NCBI GenBank assembly: GCA_018697195.1
Contig: JAGMWU010000060.1
Coordinates: 3,722 to 67,721, forward strand
Source of the DNA: Certhia americana
Lineage: Eukaryota; Chordata; Aves; Passeriformes; Certhiidae
Reading direction: 5' to 3'
DNA length: 64,000 nucleotides
This document shows, piece after piece, positions 32,601 to 42,474 of the stretch (position 1 is its first letter; each line of letters opens with the position of its first letter). Made by a program: the position numbers and the translations under genes. The notes under the pieces are model-generated. The model saw only the letters and a list, made by a program, of their open reading frames with translations, made no database searches and was not told where the DNA came from.

Positions 32601-33916
32601 CTAGTCTGGCATGGACTGATGCCTCTCCTTTAGTTAGTTTCATCCTATATCCACCTGGCTATATTCCACCTGGCTCATATCACCCCTTTAACAAGCATGT
32701 TATCATCTTCACGCCTCACAGGGACCCCAGAGTCTAAGATGCTCCAAAATTGTTGATAAATGCAATACAGAACCCCTCCTGTGAATTCAGCTTGGCATGC
32801 CAATGTTGTGTGACAAGTCAATGTTTCCTGATGAGCTACGCCAACTTTCATAGGCCTGCAAGCTTCTGCTTGAACACCACTGATCTTCCCCTGAATGAAA
32901 ATCCTTTGGCAATTCACAGTCGTCTGGATTGCATTAAACTATTCATGTCGAATTATGCAAATTCCACAACATCACCAGCCTAGAGCCCTCTGCAAACACA
33001 CATTAAAACATTCTTGTGTCTTACAAAGCTCTGGAGAAGTCTTCCTAGTCAGACACCACTGACTCAAAAGATTTTGCTTCCCAGAGCCACCAAATACCTT
33101 ACAGAAATTGTAACATTCTGGGGAATTAATGAGAAAACTATTGATATTATTATATTATTAGTACGTTTTCAAATATTACAAAATTTCAGCAGCATTGAAC
33201 ACTGGAGTTAGGAACCAGTCTGGTAGCATATTTTACTCAGGACAAAGCATTCAGTTTTGGTCCAACGCCACATAACATTATACTAACAGTCTAACAAGGT
33301 TACACTACTGCGAGACAGTGCTGCCACTCTATTCTGCTTAAAATGTGTTTGAGAATTTGAGAAGCAGCCTTGCCCAACTGACAGCTCCAAGCATGGGGGT
33401 TTGTGGTGGAAGGCACCTTAAGCTGCTCTCTTTCCACCCTTCTGCCAGGGGCAGGGACACCTTCCACCTAGACCAAGTTGCTCCAAGTCCCATCCAGCCT
33501 GGCCTTGGACACTACCAAGGATGAAGTAGCTGCAACTTCTCTGGGCAACCCAAGAGCCAGGACCTCACAGGGAATATCTCCTTCCTAATATGTAATCTAA
33601 ACCTACTCTCTTTCAGCGTAAAGCCATTCCTCCCCCTGTCCTGTCACTCCTGGCCCTCCCGCCGCCCGAGGGACCGAGATCCCTTCCCACGCCCTGCGGG
33701 CACCGGGGCCCAGCAGCCGGAGCTGATAAAGATCCTGCCCGCTCCTCACCGGTGGATAAGCGGCGCTCGCCGCCGCCGCCGCCCCGCCAGAAGCCGCAGG
33801 AACCGGTCCTGGATATAGCCCTGCGCTGCCGCCGAGCACTTGCTCACGGCGCTGCTGCCGCCGGTGGCCTGGACCTGCCGGGACAATGACACGGCGCTGC
33901 CGCTTCCGACCAACAT
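14483..33916 (-). CDS. LCMT2: LCMT2, tRNA wybutosine-synthesising protein 4 (complete gene, 13 coding exons)
   Basis: Final enzyme of wybutosine synthesis at position 37 of tRNA-Phe: it uses S-adenosylmethionine to methylate and methoxycarbonylate the tricyclic base (family knowledge). Exon lengths 167, 82, 181, 157, 190, 108, 91, 258, 231, 98, 188, 136 and 168 sum to 2,055 bases, or 684 residues plus stop, close to the human protein (686). All junctions are GT-AG and phases agree throughout. Residues about 40-325 form the PPM1-type methyltransferase ([17 protein letters not shown] loop at the start of exon 3, YEVDFP after it, VYEQ and DMNEFF later). Residues about 335-684 form the Kelch-type propeller ([57 protein letters not shown]). 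No frameshift or premature stop is seen. Human LCMT2 is intronless, so this split gene is notable. Confidence 0.96.
15042..15073. repeat. Perfect 13-bp hairpin
   Basis: AAAAGAATATAAC, a six-base loop, then the exact reverse complement GTTATATTCTTTT, inside LCMT2 intron 12. I see no transposon ends or target duplication around it. Confidence 0.7.
15395..15865 (-). mobile_element. CR1 LINE 3' end
   Basis: Plus strand opens with AGAATCACAGAATGGTTTGG, the reversed CR1 3' terminus, and runs to CGTGGCCCTTCTATGGATTTC. Within LCMT2 intron 12. Confidence 0.9.
15995..16540 (-). mobile_element. CR1-like LINE fragment (old)
   Basis: Reverse-oriented and more diverged: AGCTGGAAGAGTCCTCCAAG and CATCATCCAGTCCAATCACC mark the 3' end, with GTTGCCCCTTGTCTG further on. 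Confidence 0.65.
16608..16743 (-). CDS. LCMT2: LCMT2 exon 12
   Basis: Encodes [20 protein letters not shown] and [18 protein letters not shown]. Donor AATGTG|GTAAGT, phase 0. Confidence 0.94.
16946..17133 (-). CDS. LCMT2: LCMT2 exon 11
   Basis: Acceptor after TGTTTTTTTAG. Encodes [19 protein letters not shown] and [19 protein letters not shown]. Donor CCAAG|GTAAGC. Confidence 0.94.
18555..18760 (+). mobile_element. CR1 LINE 3' end
   Basis: Sense fragment: AGTACTGGAATAGGTTGCCC, then GGATAAGATGACCTCCAGAT and TCCCTTCCAACCTCCACTAT at the 3' end. In LCMT2 intron 10. Confidence 0.85.
18827..18924 (-). CDS. LCMT2: LCMT2 exon 10
   Basis: Encodes [20 protein letters not shown] and FLHT, a Kelch blade. 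Donor CTGTG|GTAAGA, phase 0. Confidence 0.95.
19939..20169 (-). CDS. LCMT2: LCMT2 exon 9
   Basis: Encodes [20 protein letters not shown] and, further on, [11 protein letters not shown], both conserved in LCMT2. The stretch between is variable, as in other vertebrates. Donor CAAAG|GTAAAA. Confidence 0.95.
20210..20620 (-). mobile_element. CR1 LINE 3' end
   Basis: Plus strand shows TTGGAAAAGACCCTTAAAGA and ATCAAGTCCAACCATTCC, the reversed 3' end, then moderately diverged CR1 to the Pro-rich CACCCTGCCCAGTTCC. It begins about 40 bases upstream of LCMT2 exon 9. Confidence 0.8.
20620..20811 (+). mobile_element. CR1 LINE reverse-transcriptase fragment
   Basis: Frame contains a [14 protein letters not shown] motif, the usual CR1 reverse-transcriptase segment, followed by TGGATGGACTCACC. 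Interrupted on the right by the solo LTR. Confidence 0.75.
20812..21209 (-). mobile_element. Solo LTR, copy 1 (ERV, reverse)
   Basis: Read on the minus strand it starts TGTGGAG and ends CAACCAACA. It carries AATAAA inside GGCTGGAATAAACATCTCTG and matches copy 2 (29,169-29,580) almost base for base, apart from a gap of about 16 bases near its 5' end. The flanking hexamers do not match, so the insertion site may have been rearranged. No internal viral genes remain nearby. Confidence 0.85.
21640..22605 (+). mobile_element. CR1 LINE, long 3' part
   Basis: Sense copy from GATGAGTGCTGCTCTTCAGG through GGTCCTGCACATGGGTCAGG and CTGAGACCCCACCTGCAG to the 3' end CCCTTCCAACCCAAACCATT. In LCMT2 intron 8. 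Confidence 0.9.
22600..22895 (-). mobile_element. CR1 LINE fragment
   Basis: Reverse-oriented, directly abutting the sense copy: CAGAACTGGACATGGCACTT, GCTTTCCAGTCACCCTGCC and the AGCCTGGGGTGCTGCATGG segment. Ends about 90 bases before LCMT2 exon 8. Confidence 0.8.
22981..23238 (-). CDS. LCMT2: LCMT2 exon 8
   Basis: Acceptor CTCTTTGGCTTTCAG. Opens the Kelch-type region with [27 protein letters not shown] and the HVLSKH segment. Donor GATGGG|GTGAGT. Confidence 0.95.
25422..25512 (-). CDS. LCMT2: LCMT2 exon 7
   Basis: Encodes [17 protein letters not shown], the end of the methyltransferase domain, and a variable linker to the propeller. Donor GACAG|GTAACA. Confidence 0.95.
27557..27664 (-). 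CDS. LCMT2: LCMT2 exon 6
   Basis: Acceptor TTTGTCTTTTAG. Encodes [19 protein letters not shown] and [11 protein letters not shown]. Thirty-six codons, phase 0 at both ends. Confidence 0.95.
28070..28259 (-). CDS. LCMT2: LCMT2 exon 5
   Basis: Encodes [20 protein letters not shown] and the following [18 protein letters not shown], then [11 protein letters not shown]. Donor GGGAAG|GTGAGA, phase 0. Confidence 0.95.
28672..28828 (-). CDS. LCMT2: LCMT2 exon 4
   Basis: Acceptor TTTGTCTCCCAG. Encodes [19 protein letters not shown] and [14 protein letters not shown], the second half of the nucleotide-binding fold. Donor ACCAG|GTCAGC. Confidence 0.95.
29163..29586 (+). mobile_element. Solo LTR, copy 2, with 6-bp target duplication
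   Basis: LTR body 29,169-29,580 (412 bp) starts TGTGGAGG and ends GTTGCAACA, contains AATAAA near 29,498, and is flanked by CAAACC on both sides (29,163-29,168 and 29,581-29,586). A 6-bp duplication fits ERVK/alpharetrovirus-like integrases (known property). Nothing of the internal region is left. Located in LCMT2 intron 3, same sense as plus strand and opposite to the gene. Confidence 0.9.
30780..31180 (-). mobile_element. CR1-like LINE fragment (old)
   Basis: Diverged reverse copy: GAAAGGGACATTTAAATTCA then CTTGTCCAAATACTTCCTC, and later ACTGCTGTAAGACTCACCTC and GCTGAACAAACACAG. In LCMT2 intron 3. Confidence 0.6.
31508..31688 (-). CDS. LCMT2: LCMT2 exon 3
   Basis: Carries the SAM-binding motif [14 protein letters not shown] and [15 protein letters not shown]. 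Ends after one base of a Gly codon at donor TTAG|GTATGA. Confidence 0.95.
32006..32087 (-). CDS. LCMT2: LCMT2 exon 2
   Basis: Acceptor TTCCTACAG at 32,088. Encodes [20 protein letters not shown], a conserved methyltransferase helix; donor ACACAG|GTACAT, phase 0. Confidence 0.93.
33385..33665 (-). mobile_element. CR1 LINE 3' end
   Basis: Plus strand GTGGTGGAAGGCACCTTAAG, GACCAAGTTGCTCCAAGTCC and CATCCAGCCTGGCCTTGG are reversed CR1. It ends inside LCMT2 intron 1 next to the CpG island. Confidence 0.85.
33750..33916 (-). CDS. LCMT2: LCMT2 exon 1
   Basis: ATG at 33,916 in the CpG island. Encodes residues 1-55, with the conserved [14 protein letters not shown] and the Arg-run before APLIH. Donor CACCG|GTGAGG splits the Arg codon. 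Confidence 0.93.
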
Positions 33917-34113
33917 CGCGTCCCGAGAACGGCGCGGGGCCGGGCGGGGCGGGACGGCGGGGCCGGGCGGCCCCCCGAGGGCTCCGAGGGGAGGAAACAG
34001 CAGTGCCCGCCGCCGTCGAATCCCACTCCGTCCCAGCCTCCGCTTCCCCTCGCTCTCAGAAGCAGCCGGGCCGAGGCTCCCTGCGCCGTGGCCCGCGGCA
34101 GCGAGTCCCCGGG

Positions 34114-34290
34114 GTCGCTCACGGCCCGGGGCTCACTCGCGGCCCGGGGGTCGCTCACGGCCCGGGGCTCACTCGCGGCCCGGGGGTCGCTCACGGCCCG
34201 GGGCTCACTCGCGGCCCGGGGGTCACTCACGGCCCGGGGTCACTCACGGCCCGGGGTCACTCGCGGCCCGGGGTCACTCACGGCGCCGGG
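34114..34290 (+). repeat. 36-bp/17-bp minisatellite
   Basis: Three nearly identical 36-base units (GTCGCTCACGGCCCGGGG plus CTCACTCGCGGCCCGGGG) followed by shorter 17-18-base TCACTC(A/G)CGGCCCGGGG units. About 200 bases upstream of the LCMT2 start. Confidence 0.9.
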
Positions 34291-34426
34291 ACGCCCACGG
34301 CCCATCCTGCGCACGCCGCGCCGACCGGAAGCGGGGAGCGTGCGCCCCCTGGCGGCCCGCCCCGGCGCTGCCGGTGCCTCCCGCCGGTGCGGGGGATTGC
34401 GCGGCACCGCTCGACGGGAGCGCGCC

Positions 34427-34727
34427 GGACAGCGGGCACCGGACAGCGGGCAGGGGGCAGGGGACAGGGGACAGCGGGCAGGGGACAGCGGGCAGGGGGC
34501 AGGGGACACCGGGCAGCGGGCAGGGGGCAGGGGACACCGGGCAGGGGACACCGGACAGCGGACACCGGACAGCGGGCACCGGACAGCGGGCAGGGGACAG
34601 GGGACAGGGGACAGCGGGCACCGGGCCGGGGGCAGCGGGCAGGGGGCAGCGGACAGCGGGCACCGGGCAGGGGGCAGCGGGCACCGTGCAGCGGGCACCG
34701 GACAGCGGGCACCGGACAGCGGTCAGC
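34427..34727 (+). repeat. Heptamer array, 43 uninterrupted copies
   Basis: Exactly 301 bases that parse into 43 consecutive heptamers GG(G/A)CA(G/C)(G/C) without a single insertion or deletion; only three copies break the pattern (GGGCCGG, GTGCAGC, GGTCAGC). Positions 3, 6 and 7 vary between two bases. Because 7 is not a multiple of 3, every frame stays open and yields seven-residue repeats, which explains the long false reading frames here. Confidence 0.95.
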
Positions 34728-34799
34728 GGCACCGGGCTCCGGGCGGTCCCGGCGCAGTAAGCGCGCTGCAGGGGCGCAGGGCTCCGTGCGGGACTGCCC

Positions 34800-37700
34800 T
34801 TGGCAGCTCGGCGCTGGCTTTGTCCCCTGTGCTGCACTCAGGCTGGAGATGGCACTAATGACTGTGCTTGGCTGTGCTGGGGACCCAGCTGGGATTTCCA
34901 GGCTGCCTGTGCTGAGGACAAACGGACAGGGCCGGAGAAGTGTCTGTGGCAGCTGTGGTGAATGTTTCATCCTGTAGCTCTTTGGATTTTTACTGGGAAT
35001 TATAGAGGGGCCATGGTAGTCTGAGCTATGTGAGATGCCACGGGTGTTGCACGTGCTGTTCTCTTCAATGTTCAAAATTCAAAAGATGTTCTCTACACAT
35101 CTTGCAATCCACAAATTAGAGTATTTTTGCTTGAAATAAGTTACAATCTCAAAATGTCACTTTTAAAGAGAGTGGTCAGTATGTATATTTATTACTGGGA
35201 CCGTAAGGCTCAGTCCTCAACCCAGTGCTATATTTAATCAACAACCACATGAAAGTGTTTTCTGACATGTATTTTATTCGTGTTGCCTTCCAGGTGATTC
35301 CTGGCAGATTCTGAGGAAGCCAGCACAGCAGCCACAGTTACAGCATGGGATGTAGAACCTTATGGGAGCTCCTGTAGTTCTATTTGTGTTCTAGATGTGT
35401 GTTCAGTTCCTGCAGGTGTGAAGGCTTCCCTTTCCTTCAAGTTCCCTTTTCCTCATTTCTTGTTCATCATTTTGTTGATCTTGTTACAGCTCTGGGATCT
35501 GGAAATTATATTTTGCTTTAGTTACAGGTTAAAACTTGGAGGGAAGGCTAGCCTGTCCTGCTGGACCTTCAGAACTTGCAGGATTTCCAGTTACACTGGC
35601 ATCCTGAAAATTATGGTGGAATAAAACACATGGCAGCAAGTTGGGGAATGGCCACTGAGGTCAGTGCCTCCAGCCATCCCAGGAAGACCTTTCAGTCCTA
35701 TGTTTCTATGTCCATAACAATCTTCTGTGCAAACTCTGAGCTGACAATGAATCGTGAACCGGGCATCTTGGGTTTAACACAGACACAAATTGTTTTGAGG
35801 GGGTGGGGTGGAGCAGGCTGGGATATTACTGTCCTGTCCTTAGTACAGGGTACCACATTTGTGCTCCAGGGAGGGAGTGTGGGTCAGCATGGTAAAGGAT
35901 GAGAAAGCAGATGCAACCCTTCGTGGGTCTGTGAGTGTCTGATCCTTAGCTATCACAGATATAAAATCCTGTAATCACTCACAACTTTATCAGGCTCTCA
36001 TCTGAAAGCAGATGGGATTTTTGTTTCTATGTCCTTTGTAGTTTGGAAGGGTGTTTTGGAGCCTGATTGCTGTCATTGCTAGAAATCTCCTCCAGATTTC
36101 TTGTTGTATGTCCCACTCCTCTAAGGATTCCCCCAGGGCTCCGCGTGACACTCAAATCATGTGAGGAATGTGCAGCTCACCCCAAATAACAGAAAACACG
36201 TAGCAGAGCAGCACGGGGGCCCCATGCTGCTCCCACCCGCGCTGGGTTGAGAGGGGGAGGTACATAATGAAAAGCATTTGCTGCAGCAGCTATCTATAGT
36301 CTGTTGTGTTTGGGAGGGGGCCCTGCCTGCCTGACCTCAGAGCTGACGTTAGAGAACCCCAAAAGAGGAACAGGGAGTGCTCCAGAGAGAGTCACAGCCA
36401 GGCTCCCAGCCTGGGAGGGACACACGGGCACTGCTGAAGGAGAGGGGACAATGGGTGGTGGTGTCCCCATCGATGGGGATACTCTGTATCCACAGGATGA
36501 AGACACTTCAATTCCAGGTGAACTACAGAAATTTTGAGTCTCTCTAAGGGCTGACTCACCAGACAAGATATGTGCTTCAGATCCTCTATAAGCATTTTCC
36601 CTTAGGTGTTCTGCTTTCTTAACCACTTGGGTGCAAGCTGAAGGTAATCAGTTGATTATCAGCATGGTGTCTGTATCAGCTTACATTTGGAAAACAGTTA
36701 CAGATCTGTACTTTGCTAAGCAGGAAGGCTGTGCCTTGGAAGCATTGCTGCCTAAATTACTTGGTGGTAGCATTACAGATATTGTCCTGTTGCTCCCCGT
36801 TACTGCAAGAGTAGAAGGCTGGATTCATCTGCCAGTCTAGGACAATATGGTAAGAATTTGATCTTGGGGAACATAGGGTTTGAGCCTCAGATCTCAATCA
36901 TTTTATTGTAATATAATATCACAGAGAGGTCTGACTGATAGGGCAAGACCTTGTCTGGTTAAGGGCAGTGTGGTAAAATACAGAGAAAAAAAACACAACT
37001 TGTGAGTTATGCACATGGAAGTTGTGAGTGTACAACATAAGTACTGCACAAAACACATCTGTGTCATCAAAAAGGCTGTGGTTAATAAGATACAGTCACA
37101 GAATCACAGAATAGTTTAGGTTGGAAGAAACTTTCAAGAATCATCTAGTCCACCCCACTGCCACAGGCAAGGACATTTTTCACTAGACCCAGTTGCTTAA
37201 AACCCCATCCACCTGGCCTTCATCTCTGTGCAATCATAAGAACTTGGTCACAGGAGTCTTGCTTCCTGGTCATTGTTAAGAATGTAAACATCTCCAAAAA
37301 CCCCATCACTGTCAAGGAAAACACTGTGATTTTCTCATTCATTGGTGTTCCTTGGAATTTTGTCTCCATCAAAAAGAGTGATAGACAGGAATTTTAGTAG
37401 ACATCCTTAGATATAATGGCAGTGATGTCAGAAGTGGAGAAAAGAAACAATAATCCTCTGTCTTGTCACAGAAGGTAGGAAGTGAAGGAAACAGTTGTGA
37501 AGATTTTCAAAAGTGGTCTATTTTATTGTCTTGTGGAGACTGCAGTAGAGAAGGAGGAAGTGAGATATGGATGGGCTAAAATACTAGCCTGGAGTGATAG
37601 GTTTTGCACTGGTGTTATAACGATGTAGATTTGTGAATTAACAGTTTAGCAGATGTGGCAAACAAGAATGTTGAAGATGGGGTTCTTGTTTTTCTGATGT

Positions 37701-40700
37701 TCTTGTTTTGTGGAGAACAGACCAGAAGATCTGGGGGAAATATCAGTGTGCTGATATTTATAGGATGAAAATGACAAGTTTTGTGAAATTGTTCGATACT
37801 ACAGTATCAGCCCTGGACAGAATAGTGGAAGGGTTTGGCTACGCATTTTCAGAGGGAATGATGACTGCCATTAACTCTACAGCCAATGTACTTTTCTGAG
37901 AAATGTAATTTATGCCTGTTTGGAATACCACCAGTGGAGGTACATTGCTATACCAGGATATTTTGTTTCCCTGTTTTATTTTTACGCAATATTGTGGTCT
38001 TTTAAAATCTATGTGTTAATAATTCAGAACTTCTTAAAGTTGTGTTATCCATTTCATGTTGAAGGACAAGAGCTTGACTTTAGGCACTGCTGGAGTCAGC
38101 AATTTTGGAAGAATTACTACAGCTTTGAAAATTACGTCTTCATGCAGGAGGCCACTCATAAACTCCACATCAAGGGATGCCAACCTCCACCTGCCTTCCT
38201 TTTGCTCAGTGGGAGCACTCTTCATCTCCTCACCTACCTCAGAGCTCTTGTCCTACCTGCTGCTTTCCCTAGTTTAAGGGCACATTACCAAATGTATCTG
38301 TTGCATTTACATTCAGTGATTCTCTGCATTTTGTGAATAAACATGGATTGTATTCATGGTACTCCTGATAAATTGACACTGCATGTGTTGCTGTGTTACA
38401 GATATGTCTGTGCTGTTCAGAGATCTCGAAACTCTGGCACAATTTACTTTTGCTCTCTGAACTGGCTGAACTGCAATGTGACTTTTTGTACTGTCTGGAT
38501 TTTTTTTCCAAAGAGTTATTGAGCAAGACAGGAGCCTTTAACTTCCACTGAGGGAAGCTGAAGTTCCAAAAGTATTTTTATGCCTGTGTTTACGGACCTG
38601 GTGTTTGGGGTGCTGTTCCTGCAGCTGCTTTGATCAGGAGACTCAAGCCTCTCAGAACTCCATTTGTATTTAAGAGCTAAAGACCCTGCCTCGTTCTTCT
38701 CTCCAAATGCACAGGTTACTCACTGTTTCACAGTTTCTTTGGTGACTTGAAAGCTTTCAAAAATCTGGCTCTTATATTGTTTCCTCCTCACCTCTGTCTC
38801 AATTCCCTGTCTGTAGAATGGGGATATGACCGAATTTCAAACCTCCAAGGGGAAAAGCATGAAGAAAAAAAGAAGGATGTTTTGACATATTGGAGAGAAA
38901 TAAGAGATGTCTGTGAGACATTTGCCAGTAGTACATGAAGACCTGATTAAATGATGAGCAGTAATAAATCAACTTTTGACTTAAACTTTGTTGCTGATTT
39001 TCCAGTAGATGATCTTCAGCAGTAGGGATGTTTCTAGGAGAATGCCACAGAGCAGTTCATGAGTACACACTGGTGTCTGTGTCCTAGAAAGCAGGAATTA
39101 AAGGAATTTGGGATTGCACTAGGTGACCAACAAAGCAGAGGTTCCACTTGAATGAAACAGCTAGACCAAAAAGCGTTTTGAAGCATGTATGAAAAAGTAA
39201 ATTAGAATAGTTGAAAGAAACCAATAATCATCTAGTTCAACTGCAAGAAGGATTAGCATTACTTATGTTTATTTCATCAAAAATTATTACCAGCACAATA
39301 TCGGTGTTCTGGGATTAGCATTTTGAACCACTCTTGGTTACAAGTTGAAAGGAGTTGTGGTTTGAGGTTTTCCATATATTCAGAGGTTGAGGGCACAAAA
39401 TCTCTTCAGTTGTAAAATGGTGTAAAATTGACAAGTATGGATCTACAAGACTTTCAGAAAACAAAATCCAGTCTGTATTTGGACTGTGAGCAGATTTTGT
39501 CAAGCTCCCAGCTAGAGGACGCCTTTACTCTGCTGGCAGATGACATTATTCCAACCAATTTCCTGATGTTTCAAGGATCACCAGTATGGTAATATTTGTC
39601 AGCAGATGCAGTGCTGCTTTCACTAAGTTAGAATTTCCCATCCACATGATGTTTAAACCAGAATCACATATACCAATTTATTGCCAGGAGGCTCAGATGA
39701 ACAGGACAAGTAAAGGGAAAGTCCCTCTTCACTGTTCTGACTCCCAGTTCTGCAGCATCTCATTCTCTCAGCTTCATCCTGCTATTATTTCTGCTTCCAG
39801 GATCTCCTAACCTCACACAGACATCTCCTCAGCCTCCAGGGAGTCTCTGGTCTATGAATTTGGCCTTATAGCATCTGAACCACAATGTCATTGCTTTGGG
39901 GGCCCACACATGGATGGCAAGGGAGGAAACAATATAAATTGTGCTGGCCCTTGCTTTCTTGTGGTGAGATCTGTAGTTGCCAGAAACTTCCAGCCTTTGT
40001 TCTGGGCTGGGAATGAGTTTCATAATGGGGAGGAAGGCACTTTCTATTCTGAGAGGAGAAAGCAGCGCCAAGGAAGGTTTTAATTTTCTGCCACCAGTGC
40101 AGAGCAGACAGCCTGGTGGCAGTTGCAGGGTTTGATAAACAGTGAAGTCCTGATTCAGTCTGTCACAGGGATGAGGACTGCAGGAATGAAGCACATCCTT
40201 ATCCTGTGGGAAAGGGTCCTTGCTGGAGTGATGCCTAAAGATTTTTGCTTTTTATACATTTTTCATAAATTCTTAGCTTTGTGGACTGTTAATACATAAT
40301 TATAACTTCTAGTACTTTTCCTGCCCTCTTCCATAGTTTAACAAACCCTGAGGAATACATTCTTCAAATACTGTTTAGTCTTAATTTTTATGCCTTCCCC
40401 TGCAATTATGCACTTTTCCTGTGATATAGTCCTGCACCCTGAGGTTCTACTATGACAATTGTCTGCTTAGTGTTTTTCAAATGGTTTGAGGGAGGGGTCT
40501 TGTTTATGTGCTATTCCTATTTTTTTCAGTTCCTCTCATCTTGTTGATGCTATTTCTCCATCTTGTTACCCTTACCTGTTAGTGGTTCCCATTGCCTTTG
40601 CTAGGTCTTTTCTCTGCCTTGTTTTTGTTTTCCCATGGTAAGTATAAATTTAAAATCTGCATCCATTTGCAAGAGCTGCTGCTTCCATCTGTCCCCCTTA

Positions 40701-42100
40701 ATTTGATTAATATTTCCTTCCATCTTTTCTGCTTACTCAGCTGGTCATGTTGCTGATTTTAGTATCGCCTCGCTTTTTCCTGCTGCTTCTGAAATGTATT
40801 TGTAAGAAATGGATCTGTCTCTGGCACCTTCATGGTCTCCCTATGTCCTGAGTCCTTTAGTGGCTTCAATGCCTTTATTTGACATTTCTCAGGTCCAAGT
40901 TGATAACTTGTTTGAACTGAGTCTGGTGCCAGGGGAGTGTTGCACTGTTGCTTTTCCATTGCTGCTTTTCCCTCTGCCCTGCTTCCTTTCATCTTCTCTT
41001 TGGAGCAGTGCTGTGTTCAGCTTTGTGATGTTGCTGTCACCAGATCCACCCTACCAGCCTTTTTTCAGTTTCTGGCTCTTTCTTTTTCTGCTCAGCCATG
41101 GCTCACACTTCTCCACTGGTTAATTCTCTTTATGCTCTGATGTTCTCTACCCTTGATTAATTTTCTCCTTCTCTTCCATTACAATCTAAACCCTGAAAGT
41201 TGTCAGAATTTAGGGACTCCTAGGATCTCCTTCACCTTTTGCACTGGTTCCTCCCACTTTCACTTTGCCATCTTCCTAATTTAAAGTGGGAAGGTTCAAA
41301 GTTTGGCTTGTTTCCTTGTCCTTCATTTCAGGTGAATTTGACCTGTTTTAGCTCATTCCTCAAACTCTTTCCTCCTCCCATGTTCAGTTGTTTCTTTGTA
41401 AGAGCTCTCTGTTTCCTCCCACATGAAAGGTACAGGAAATTACCTCCCTTTCTCTTTGCCTTGTTTCATTCTTCTCTCTCTTCTCCCCATTACTAATGCA
41501 GAAGTTTTTTACCTATTTTATTATTATAATTTCAAGTACCACACTGAGGATTTCAGGTGCAGAATTTAAAAGAATTTATGAGACTAATTGTTTGCTCTAG
41601 AAGGGAAGATGAAGTTTGTAGGTGGTGTTTGTACAATAAGTAGTGACTTTGCAGCATAGTGGTCACTGTATCTCAGTCTCCAAGGCTACAGGCTACAGCA
41701 AGAGTGAACATAAAACCTGTGATGGGCAAAATCACTAAAGCACAAAGTAAGTGCTGTGAAATGTACTAATTTTCTGTAAACAACACTTAACCCTTATGTT
41801 TTGCTTCTTTATTTGAGAAATAATCAATTGTACAAATAAAACAGAAAATCTGCAGTTGTGTGTAGTATAGGTGAAGGATAATGTTTCTCAGACTCACAGA
41901 ATTCTAAAAGCTGCATATTGTTCATTCTGTCCCATGGCTGTGACAGAGGCTGCTAAAGCCACTGCAGGTCCCAGGGTTTCTTAGATGAGTGATATTGAAT
42001 ATGTGGCCTTTGTAATTGCAGATCTGGACACAGGATGGAACAGACCTGGGAAAGTGCTAAGAGTCTTTCACCTTTCACAATAATGAAACCAGAAGATATT
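34800..42100. other. Gene-poor intergenic region
   Basis: AT-rich unique sequence with scattered splice-like and AATAAA words (one at about 38,336) but no coding exon I can support on either strand. The 138-codon frame at 37,920 shows no domain. A non-coding RNA running away from the LCMT2 promoter is possible but unproven. Confidence 0.5.
37085..37215 (-). mobile_element. CR1 LINE 3' end (short)
   Basis: AGAATCACAGAATAGTTTAG, TTGGAAGAAACTTTCAAG and CATCTAGTCCACCCCACTG are the reversed CR1 terminus; only about 130 bases. Confidence 0.85.
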
Positions 42101-42104
42101 ATTC

Positions 42105-42460
42105 TTATTCTATATTAGAACAGAATAGTTCTACTTGGAAGGGATCTGCAAGGATCATCCAGTCCAATTGCTTGATTACTTCAAGGCTGACCAAAAGTTA
42201 AAGCTTTAACGCATTAAGGGGAATGTTCAAATGCCTCTTAAGTATCAGCAGGCCTGGGGCATTGACCATCTTTCTAGAAAGTCTGTTACAGTGTTTGACC
42301 AGCCTTTCTGTTAAAAGATTCTTCCTCATGACAGATTAAAAAAAACCATAGTTTTTTCTGATTCCTCTGCAGTTGTGCTCCCTGCTCACATGATTTTACT
42401 TTGAACACTTTTTCAGATTTATCAGATCCAGGATGAATGGAGTGTATTCAGTTGCTTAGG
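42105..42460 (-). mobile_element. CR1-like LINE fragment
   Basis: CTACTTGGAAGGGATCTGCA and AGGATCATCCAGTCCAATTG, then GACCATCTTTCTAGAAAGTC: reversed, moderately diverged CR1. Confidence 0.75.
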
Positions 42461-42474
42461 ATCATATTTTGCCT

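Larger units (their letters stand above)
33650..34800. promoter_or_regulatory. LCMT2 CpG-island promoter
   Basis: CpG-dense block spanning LCMT2 exon 1 and about 850 bases upstream, with no evident TATA box. A GGGCGGGGCGGGAC GC-box cluster sits near 33,937-33,955, 20-40 bases upstream of the ATG. Mammalian LCMT2 shares its promoter with ADAL; here I could not find a divergent coding exon on the plus strand. Confidence 0.8.

Noticed and set aside
34240..35075. Several long open frames with Cys/Pro-rich seven-residue repeats on both strands
   Set aside because: They are the necessary by-product of an indel-free heptamer array: all six frames remain open. No start context, domain or splice logic supports a protein.
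37920..38336. 138-codon plus-strand frame with aromatic, membrane-like stretches
   Set aside because: Hydrophobic look comes from T-rich sequence; no promoter, splice or family evidence. Could be part of a non-coding transcript ending at AATAAA near 38,336.
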